Positions 1 through 6,184 of a stretch of 6,184 bases of DNA are shown piece after piece. The notes beneath the pieces are model-generated. The model searched no databases and was not told the origin of the DNA. It saw only the letters and a list, made by a program, of their open reading frames with translations. The stretch lies in the NCBI GenBank assembly GCA_023299895.1, contig JALZWI010000278.1:1-6184 (forward strand). The letters are read 5' to 3'. Numbering within the stretch: position 1 is the first letter of the stretch; the number at the start of each line of letters is the position of its first letter. The DNA is from Arenicella sp. (GTDB lineage Bacteria > Pseudomonadota > Gammaproteobacteria > Arenicellales > Arenicellaceae). A program made the translations under genes and the position numbers.

Positions 1-106
1 ATTCTTGCGTTTGGTTTTGTGCCAAGGCACCATTCGTATGAAATACTAGCGTTATCGCAATCAATAAAACTCTAGTAAATATATTATTTCGCAGAATGAG
101 TCTCAT
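1..106 (-). CDS. Secreted protein, N-terminal fragment (probable DUF3108 family by position)
   Basis: This is the first 35 codons of a minus-strand gene that runs off the left edge. The ATG is at 104-106 and an in-frame TAA lies four codons upstream on the coding strand, so this is the first possible ATG. The translation is a textbook Sec signal peptide: basic residues R2, R6 and R12, a hydrophobic core over residues 13-22, and an Ala-Leu-Ala box at 27-29 with likely cleavage before Gln30. The mature part visible (QNQTQE) is too short to identify. The gene lies 47 bases downstream of purN in the same direction. From knowledge of gammaproteobacteria, a periplasmic DUF3108 protein often follows purN, so that is my guess, by context only. 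No strong Shine-Dalgarno is visible before the ATG. Confidence 0.7.
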   Translation of the reverse strand, partial: MRLILRNNIFTRVLLIAITLVFHTNGALAQNQTQE

Positions 107-153
107 AATGTTTAGTGTTACGTATTGAATTGTTTATAAGTAATCAAGCTAAC

Positions 154-795
154 TCACAGATCAAAAGTTTGCAACTGACTTGGTGATATTTCACCATCTA
201 GTAATACTTGATGGCCTTCGATGCAAAGCCTATTTTGAGCAAACCATTTTACTGCTAATGGGTAAATTTCATGCTCAATGGTGTGAATGCGCTGTTGCAG
301 AGTATCTACAGTATCCGTTTTTTTAATTGCTAAGCGGCCTTGTAAAATAATAGGGCCTGCATCTACTTCTGGCACAACAAAATGAACGCTAGCACCATGC
401 CAGTCGTCTTCAGCATCTATTGCACGTTGGTGGGTGTTGGTGCCAGTGTATTTAGGTAATAGCGAAGGGTGTATATTGATTAAACGATTTTGATAATGAT
501 TTACAAAATCACTGGTTAGAATACGCATAAACCCAGCCAAAATAATGATGTCGGGTGACGCATCATCAATGCGTTTTATTAATGCTTGATCAAACTTCAA
601 TCGACTGTCGTAATCTCGATGGCTAATGCAGCACGTAGCAATACTTGATTTTGTTGCGCGCTCCAAACCAAAGGCATTTTGATTGTTACTGATAACCAAT
701 TCGATATTGATTGCCAGTTCACCAGCGCTAACCTGATCGATAAAAGCTTGTAGGTTACTACCGCTACCCGAAATTAAAATAACGGCTTTAGTCAT
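154..795 (-). CDS. purN: Phosphoribosylglycinamide formyltransferase (GAR transformylase, 10-formyl-THF dependent)
   Basis: PurN transfers a formyl group from 10-formyltetrahydrofolate to GAR, giving FGAR, the third step of de novo IMP synthesis in the cytoplasm. The 213-residue protein matches the usual length (E. coli 212) and is complete. The phosphate-binding loop ISGSGSNLQ is at residues 8-16, the AGFMRIL segment at 87-93, the catalytic INIHPSLLPKYTG stretch at 107-119, and VPEVDAGPI at 141-149. The known catalytic triad Asn106/His108/Asp144 of the E. coli enzyme corresponds to N107, H109 and D145 here, an offset of one. The ATG lies 14 bases after the purM stop, which implies a purMN operon. 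The Shine-Dalgarno in that gap is poor, so translation may be coupled to purM. The stop is TGA. Confidence 0.97.
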   Translation of the reverse strand: MTKAVILISGSGSNLQAFIDQVSAGELAINIELVISNNQNAFGLERATKSSIATCCISHRDYDSRLKFDQALIKRIDDASPDIIILAGFMRILTSDFVNHYQNRLINIHPSLLPKYTGTNTHQRAIDAEDDWHGASVHFVVPEVDAGPIILQGRLAIKKTDTVDTLQQRIHTIEHEIYPLAVKWFAQNRLCIEGHQVLLDGEISPSQLQTFDL

Positions 796-809
796 TACTA
801 ATACTTGAA

Positions 810-1865
810 TTAGGCGATTTGAACAGGAATGTCAGAGTTACCAGTGCGAATCTCACCCATTAAAAAGGCAGTTTCACCTGAATTATTAAGAATATCAATG
901 GCTTGTTGGTAATGTTCGTCTGCGACCACCACAATCATGCCGACACCACAGTTAAAAGTGCGATACATTTCTGTACGTTCAATGTTTGCGGTGTTCATCA
1001 TCCAGCTAAATAACTCTGGCCATTGCCAGCTTGATTCATCAATCACAGCATGACAATTATCTGGCAGAACACGTACTAAATTACCTGGAATACCGCCACC
1101 TGTAATATGAGCTAAGGCATGTACTGGTAACTCTTTGATTAGGTTAAGCGCTGAGCGCACATAAATTTTAGTCGGCTCCATCACGAGATCGCTCAACGGT
1201 GTGCCACCGATTTTTTGATCCAATGGGACCTCATAAGTATCAATAACTTTACGAATTAATGAATAACCATTTGAGTGTGGGCCACTTGAGGCAAGCCCAA
1301 TTAATTTATCGCCTGAACTTACCTTGCTGCCATCGATCAACTGTTCCTTTTCTACCGCGCCAACACAAAAACCGGCAAGGTCATATTCATCATCGCTATA
1401 CATACCAGGCATTTCAGCTGTTTCGCCACCAATCAGTGCCGCATTTGCTTGCACGCAGCCTTCGCCGATGCCAGTAACAACTTGTGCTGCTACCTCGGTA
1501 CTTAATTTTCCGCTGGCAAAGTAATCTAAAAAGAATAGTGGCTCTGCACCTTGAACGATGACATCGTTGACGCACATGCCAACTAGGTCAATACCAATGG
1601 TGTCATGCTTGTTTAAGTCAAAGGCTAGTTTGAGTTTAGTACCAACGCCGTCAGTACCGGAAACTAAAACAGGGTCTTGGTAATTCTTGGGGACTTGAAA
1701 TAGTGCTCCAAAACCACCTAAACCGCTCATGCAGCCATCACGTTGAGTGCGTTTTGCGATGGGTTTAATAACGTCAATAAACGCATCACCAGCTTCAATG
1801 TCGACACCAGCGTCGCGATAGCTTAATGATGGGTTTTGTGTTTCTGTTTTATCGTTGTTTGACAC
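810..1865 (-). CDS. purM: Phosphoribosylformylglycinamidine cyclo-ligase (AIR synthetase)
   Basis: PurM closes the imidazole ring of FGAM with ATP, giving AIR, the fifth step of de novo purine synthesis. Its signatures are all present. Residues are numbered from the [16 protein letters not shown] at 14-26, the nucleotide-binding SGTDGVGTK at 69-77, [11 protein letters not shown] at 91-101, [11 protein letters not shown] at 146-156, [11 protein letters not shown] at 193-203, HITGGG at 253-258 and [11 protein letters not shown] at 300-310. From the GTG at 1863-1865 the protein has 351 residues (E. coli 345). A longer reading from TTG at 1875-1877 adds four residues. I prefer GTG because GGAG at 1872-1875 sits 6 bases before it, whereas that TTG overlaps the GGAG and has no Shine-Dalgarno of its own. 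It is first in an operon with purN and diverges from the CDP-alcohol transferase gene. The stop is TAA. Confidence 0.96.
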   Translation of the reverse strand: MSNNDKTETQNPSLSYRDAGVDIEAGDAFIDVIKPIAKRTQRDGCMSGLGGFGALFQVPKNYQDPVLVSGTDGVGTKLKLAFDLNKHDTIGIDLVGMCVNDVIVQGAEPLFFLDYFASGKLSTEVAAQVVTGIGEGCVQANAALIGGETAEMPGMYSDDEYDLAGFCVGAVEKEQLIDGSKVSSGDKLIGLASSGPHSNGYSLIRKVIDTYEVPLDQKIGGTPLSDLVMEPTKIYVRSALNLIKELPVHALAHITGGGIPGNLVRVLPDNCHAVIDESSWQWPELFSWMMNTANIERTEMYRTFNCGVGMIVVVADEHYQQAIDILNNSGETAFLMGEIRTGNSDIPVQIA

Positions 1866-1871
1866 GTAAAA

Positions 1872-1875
1872 CTCC
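1872..1875 (-). promoter_or_regulatory. Shine-Dalgarno (GGAG) that selects the purM GTG start
   Basis: On the coding strand GGAG is followed by TTTTAC and then GTG, a 6-base spacing that is near ideal. It is the clearest ribosome binding site in the window. The competing TTG start at 1875-1877 shares its final G with this motif and has only TACATACTT before it, so the motif argues for initiation at 1865. Confidence 0.7.
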
Positions 1876-1905
1876 AAAAGTATGTAGTCATTTTTTATGG
1901 GATGT

Positions 1906-1934
1906 ATTGTAGCGTTTTCAATGCCTATTGTGTA
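1906..1934 (-). promoter_or_regulatory. Candidate sigma70 promoter for purM-purN
   Basis: Read on the minus strand, TACACA (1929-1934; 4 of 6 against TTGACA) is followed by a 17-base spacer and TACAAT (1906-1911; 5 of 6 against TATAAT). This would start transcription near 1899, about 34 bases before the GTG. An alternative on the same strand is TTGAAA (1916-1921) with a 16-base spacer and CATAAA (1894-1899; 4 of 6). Matches of this quality arise by chance in AT-rich DNA, but the region between divergent genes must hold a promoter for purM. No full PurR operator is visible. Confidence 0.4.
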
Positions 1935-1956
1935 TCGAATAAAAGCCGTAGATAAT
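1928..1956 (+). promoter_or_regulatory. Candidate sigma70 promoter for the PgsA-like gene and hda
   Basis: TTGTGT (1928-1933; 3 of 6 against TTGACA) is followed by a 17-base spacer and GATAAT (1951-1956; 5 of 6 against TATAAT). Transcription would start near 1963, about 25 bases before the ATG. The -35 element overlaps the opposing purM -35 candidate on the other strand, so the two promoters would lie back to back. Confidence 0.38.
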
Positions 1957-1987
1957 CACTAAAAAATAATAATGTAAAACAACGAAT

Positions 1988-2536
1988 ATGATGATTTATG
2001 TACCAAACCTTTTAACCTTGGCGCGAATTGGGATGGTGCCATGGCTGGTGGTATTGTTACAGCAACAAAATTATCTGCTTTCATTAGTTGTTTTTGTGAT
2101 TGCCGGTGTGACAGATGGTGTCGATGGCTATATTGCGAAGAAATACGACGCAAAAACAAAATTAGGTGCAATTCTTGACCCGCTTGCTGACAAAGCATTA
2201 CTCGTTAGTTCATACGTCATGCTGTCGATTATGGAAATAATACCGTTTTGGCTAGTGGTCACCGTTGCATTTAGAGATTTGGTTATAGTTGGCGGTTACT
2301 TGATTGTGGAGATGTTTTTTGGCGAAGTGACCATGAAGCCATTGAGAATTAGCAAAGTTAATACCTGTATTCAGATTGCTTTTATTGTAATCGTGTTGGC
2401 GTCACTTGCTTGGGCGGTTAACTTGTCCACAGTGTTGACGATATTCGCTTATTTGGTGTTTTTTACTAGTGTGACCAGTGGCGCTGCTTATGTGTATATT
2501 TGGTCAGTAAAGACAACACAAAGCTCACTGAAGTAG
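1988..2536 (+). CDS. CDP-alcohol phosphatidyltransferase family membrane protein (PgsA-like)
   Basis: This 182-residue integral membrane protein belongs to the family that transfers a phosphatidyl group from CDP-diacylglycerol to an alcohol, as in phosphatidylglycerophosphate synthase. It opens with the typical NLLTLARI segment (residues 7-14). The metal- and CDP-binding signature D-x2-DG-x2-A-R-x8-G-x3-D-x3-D runs from D43 to D68: D43, D46, G47, A50, G60, D64 and D68 are present, but the Arg is K51. A second family segment, FRDLVIVGG (95-103), and the PLRISKVNTCIQ stretch (118-129) also fit. Hydrophobic stretches lie near 15-42, 68-92, 94-111, 124-145 and 147-173. The substrate is not certain: the length matches PgsA, but side branches of the family exist and another pgsA may be elsewhere. 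ATG codons at 1988 and 1991 are both possible starts, and no strong Shine-Dalgarno is visible. It lies 22 bases before hda. Confidence 0.88.
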   Translation: MMIYVPNLLTLARIGMVPWLVVLLQQQNYLLSLVVFVIAGVTDGVDGYIAKKYDAKTKLGAILDPLADKALLVSSYVMLSIMEIIPFWLVVTVAFRDLVIVGGYLIVEMFFGEVTMKPLRISKVNTCIQIAFIVIVLASLAWAVNLSTVLTIFAYLVFFTSVTSGAAYVYIWSVKTTQSSLK

Positions 2537-2558
2537 CTAAAGGCTTCAACTAATAAAT

Positions 2559-4197
<1,639 letters not shown>

Positions 4198-4238
4198 TTA
4201 ATAGTACCGATTAAGTAAATTTGGAATAGTAAAAATAG

Positions 4239-5093
4239 ATGACTGATTATTCGATAAAGACGCACTTATTACAACTGCTTGATCTGCCAATCGCAGTATT
4301 AAAACGGTTTCGCTCAGACAGGTTGACTCGCCATGCAGCGGCATTAGCATTTAGTTCACTCTTGGCATTGGCACCAATGTTAGCAATTGCCTTTGCGATG
4401 CTGTCATTGTTTAGTTCTTTTGAGCAGCTGGGCGGCACGCTACAAGATTTTATGTATCAATTTTTAGTACCAACAGCGGGAGAAGATTTACGGCAATACT
4501 TAGATCAATTTGCCGGCCAAGCAGGTAAATTAACTGTCGTTAGCTTGGCATTGTTTTTACTCACTGCCTTGTTGTTATTGAGTACCATAGAGCAATCGTT
4601 TAATGATATTTGGCGAGTCAAAAAAGGTCGGCGCTTGTCGGCGAAAGTGACTGTTTATTGGGCGCTGTTATCACTAGGGCCTCTATTGATGGGGGCGAGT
4701 TTGGCTGTTTCGACATACCTGTTGTCATTAACTGTCATAGATAGCGCATACTTATCTCAGCAAATACAATCAGTTAGTGTGGCTTTGTTACCTTTTTTAT
4801 TCGAAATGTTGGCATTTTTATTATTGTATTTAGTCATGCCGAATGTCCGTGTTCGATTTGTGCATGCTTTGGCTGGCGCATTTATTGCGTCTTTATTATT
4901 TGAATTAACTAAGCGTTTCTTTGCGCTTTATATTGTTAATTTTGACAGCTACCAAATTATCTATGGCGCACTATCTTCTCTACCAATATTTTTGATATGG
5001 ATTTACTTGTCTTGGGTCGTGGCGCTTATTGGTGCTGAGTTTGTGGCTGTGCTGCAAGAGAAAGGTGTTTGGAAGGGCTCTATAAATAGCTGA
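4239..5093 (+). CDS. yihY: YihY/BrkB family inner membrane protein
   Basis: This polytopic membrane protein of 284 residues is close in length to E. coli YihY (290). About six hydrophobic segments are visible, near residues 33-58, 98-118, 138-165, 180-200, 208-230 and 244-272. Family hallmarks are the AALAFSSLLALAP segment (34-46), IEQSFNDIW (117-125), LGPLLMGASLA (146-156), SYQIIYG (237-243) and IYLSWVVALIGAE (255-267). The family was once called ribonuclease BN, but that activity belongs to the separate RNase Z/ElaC enzyme, so the molecular role is unknown. Several Pseudomonas homologues are longer (about 400 residues); this is the short form. A GGAA at 4223-4226 lies 12 bases before the ATG, rather far for a Shine-Dalgarno. 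It stands alone on the plus strand, divergent from arsC and convergent with the transglycosylase, 13 bases from its stop. Confidence 0.92.
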   Translation: MTDYSIKTHLLQLLDLPIAVLKRFRSDRLTRHAAALAFSSLLALAPMLAIAFAMLSLFSSFEQLGGTLQDFMYQFLVPTAGEDLRQYLDQFAGQAGKLTVVSLALFLLTALLLLSTIEQSFNDIWRVKKGRRLSAKVTVYWALLSLGPLLMGASLAVSTYLLSLTVIDSAYLSQQIQSVSVALLPFLFEMLAFLLLYLVMPNVRVRFVHALAGAFIASLLFELTKRFFALYIVNFDSYQIIYGALSSLPIFLIWIYLSWVVALIGAEFVAVLQEKGVWKGSINS

Positions 5094-5106
5094 TGGCCCT
5101 TTAACT

Positions 5107-5757
5107 TTAATTAGCTAAGGGGGGGGCAACAACATCGCCGACAGCGACTCTGATTTGGCTATCAGAATCATAAATATCATCTTTATACTGCCAACGACTG
5201 CGCCAGCGAAGTAAAATTTTATCTGAGTAGGTGGTACGTCCATAAGAGCCGTTGTACGCTGCTAGAGCATCTTCTGTTGTCGAAAACCTATCCATATAGC
5301 GACGTAAGATTAGGCAACCATATCGAATGCTCGTCAGCGGGTTAAACAAATCAGCATTCGGTTGATTGAACTCTTCTTTCCAAAACGGCATGACTTGCAT
5401 TAATCCTTGAGCGCCTGCGCTGGAAATGGCGTATCGGTTAAAATTACTTTCAATATCCATTACCGCCAATACCATTTGAGGGTCTAAGCCGTTGGCTAGC
5501 GCCTCTTGGTAAACAGTTTCAAGTAAACGCACTCGATAAAATGGGTCAGGAATTCTCTTTTCGAGCCGCACTGACATGCTGGAAAGCCAAGCCAGAGAAT
5601 CGAGGTCGGTAGTTTGCAAAGTCTCATCTCGTGTTGCTTGATGTAGAGCTTTGATTAATACTGGGTCAACGTTTTCAGCAACCGACGGAGTCGCCCACAG
5701 ACTAATAAATACTAGGCATAGGGTGATATATGAAAGTGACAAAAGATTGGCTGACAT
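5107..5757 (-). CDS. Secreted SLT-domain lytic transglycosylase
   Basis: Lytic transglycosylases cut the MurNAc-GlcNAc bond of peptidoglycan, forming 1,6-anhydroMurNAc ends in the periplasm. The 216-residue protein starts with a signal peptide: a hydrophobic stretch over residues 8-21 and Ser-Val-Ala at 25-27, cleaved before E28. The first ten residues carry no Lys or Arg, which is unusual, but no earlier start codon lies in frame before a TGA. No lipobox Cys is at the cleavage site, so it is probably soluble. The SLT domain spans about 87-175: catalytic E103 in IESNF, SSAGAQGLMQVMP (112-124), the IRYG segment (144-147) and ALAAYNGS (164-171). The end is an 8-base C tract followed by TTAGCTAATTAA. 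The gene follows proS by 5 bases. It is a short SLT protein and I cannot assign an Mlt class. Confidence 0.93.
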   Translation of the reverse strand: MSANLLSLSYITLCLVFISLWATPSVAENVDPVLIKALHQATRDETLQTTDLDSLAWLSSMSVRLEKRIPDPFYRVRLLETVYQEALANGLDPQMVLAVMDIESNFNRYAISSAGAQGLMQVMPFWKEEFNQPNADLFNPLTSIRYGCLILRRYMDRFSTTEDALAAYNGSYGRTTYSDKILLRWRSRWQYKDDIYDSDSQIRVAVGDVVAPPLAN

Positions 5758-5762
5758 TGTTT

Positions 5763-6184
5763 TTAAGTTCGTTGGCGGGCATCAAGTACCAGCTTGCTTA
5801 TATGTTGTACGACTGAATCAAGTTCTAAGTCTTCAGAGTTTTCTGCATCTCGCGCTTTGTATTCAGCTTGGTTTTTATCTAGGCTTTTAGCACCAATAAC
5901 GAGCCGATGCGGAATGCCAATTAGATCAGCGTCGGCAAACATAATGCCAGGTCGTTCTTTACGATCATCTAGTAATACATCAATGCCGTTCGCTGCTAAT
6001 TGAGCATAGATGTCATCGCAAGTATTAGTTACTTGATCAGATTTATTATACCCAATCGGTGTGATGATCACTTCAAAAGGCGCAATGCTTAGAGGCCATT
6101 TAATGCCACGATCATCATGATTTTGTTCGATCGCAGAGGCAACAATTCTTGAAACGCCAATCCCATAACAACCCATTGGCATAA
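5763..6184 (-). CDS. proS: Prolyl-tRNA synthetase, C-terminal fragment
   Basis: ProRS charges tRNA-Pro with proline. Only the last 140 or so residues lie in the window. The reading frame is open to the right edge, so the Met codons near 6171-6182 are internal and not the start. The fragment begins at class II motif 3, [14 protein letters not shown], with its conserved Arg, followed by [14 protein letters not shown] and APFEVIITP, which leads into the anticodon-binding domain. That domain contains [19 protein letters not shown] and [10 protein letters not shown], nearly identical to E. coli ProRS. The C-terminus at DARQRT is close to the E. coli end, so the gene is complete at this side. It is the upstream partner of the transglycosylase gene. 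Confidence 0.96.
   Translation of the reverse strand, partial: MPMGCYGIGVSRIVASAIEQNHDDRGIKWPLSIAPFEVIITPIGYNKSDQVTNTCDDIYAQLAANGIDVLLDDRKERPGIMFADADLIGIPHRLVIGAKSLDKNQAEYKARDAENSEDLELDSVVQHISKLVLDARQRT

Noticed and set aside
1259..1524. Two overlapping plus-strand open frames of 66-72 codons inside purM
   Set aside because: They lie antisense to strongly conserved PurM motifs and their translations are low-complexity with no recognisable domain, so they are shadows.
1904..1919. Possible PurR operator upstream of purM
   Set aside because: Only the right half (CGTTTTC) matches the E. coli consensus. The left half matches at two positions at best, so it is not convincing.
1959..2198. Minus-strand open frame of 79 codons over the start of the PgsA-like gene
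   Set aside because: It is opposite the conserved CDP-alcohol transferase signature and has no recognisable protein features.
2423..2431. Near match to a DnaA box (TTGTCCACA, one base from TTATCCACA) about 130 bases before hda
   Set aside because: It is a single site with a mismatch, inside conserved coding sequence (Asn-Leu-Ser-Thr). A single near match of this kind is expected by chance.
4247..4438. Minus-strand open frame of 63 codons inside yihY
   Set aside because: The Ala/Asn-rich translation is a by-product of the membrane-protein codons on the other strand.
5096..5123. CCCTT...AAGGG inverted repeat between yihY and the transglycosylase as a bidirectional terminator
   Set aside because: The five-base stem has a long loop and no T-run follows on either strand.
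5651..6003. Plus-strand open frames across the transglycosylase-proS junction
   Set aside because: Both are antisense to well-supported genes, and one spans the gene boundary without any ribosome binding site.
6171..6182. Met codons at the right edge as the start of a small protein
   Set aside because: The sequence from here is class II synthetase motif 3 and the anticodon-binding domain of ProRS, and the frame stays open to the edge, so the gene continues outside the window.

Overview
The window is a compact stretch of ordinary core genome from a gammaproteobacterium, probably marine or aquatic. This rests on moderate-to-low GC (roughly low-40s percent by eye), on protein signatures close to those of Escherichia and Pseudomonas, and on a gene neighbourhood (purM-purN, hda, wrbA, arsC, yihY, proS) that I recall as conserved in Pseudomonas-like gammaproteobacteria. 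I cannot name a genus. No mobile element, CRISPR array, tRNA, rRNA or clear foreign segment is visible.

Layout from left to right. (1) Minus strand: the first 35 codons of a secreted protein that runs off the left edge (probably DUF3108 by position), then purN, then purM. Transcription runs right to left, purM > purN > secreted protein. (2) A 122-base divergent intergenic region holds candidate back-to-back sigma70-type promoters for purM and for the rightward genes. (3) Plus strand: a CDP-alcohol phosphatidyltransferase (PgsA-like) followed by hda. (4) Minus strand: arsC-like then wrbA-like, separated by 2 bases, with wrbA ending tail to tail with hda over a 4-base overlap. (5) Plus strand: yihY/BrkB-type inner membrane protein. 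(6) Minus strand: the C-terminal part of proS, which enters from the right edge, followed after 5 bases by a secreted SLT-type lytic transglycosylase that converges on yihY.

How the genes work together. PurM and PurN supply steps 5 and 3 of IMP synthesis. The PgsA-like enzyme makes an alcohol-phosphate phospholipid, while Hda turns off DnaA after replication starts. These two roles are linked in E. coli because acidic phospholipids reactivate DnaA, but a link here is only inferred from adjacency. ArsC-like and WrbA-like proteins form a small redox pair. ProRS and the lytic transglycosylase are probably co-transcribed but functionally unrelated.

I found no convincing undescribed system. The points most worth a second look are the purM start codon (a GTG with a good Shine-Dalgarno fits better than the upstream TTG), an Arg-to-Lys change in the CDP-alcohol transferase signature, the PgsA-like/Hda pairing, and an 8-base C tract at the end of the transglycosylase gene. 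That tract is followed by stops in all three frames.
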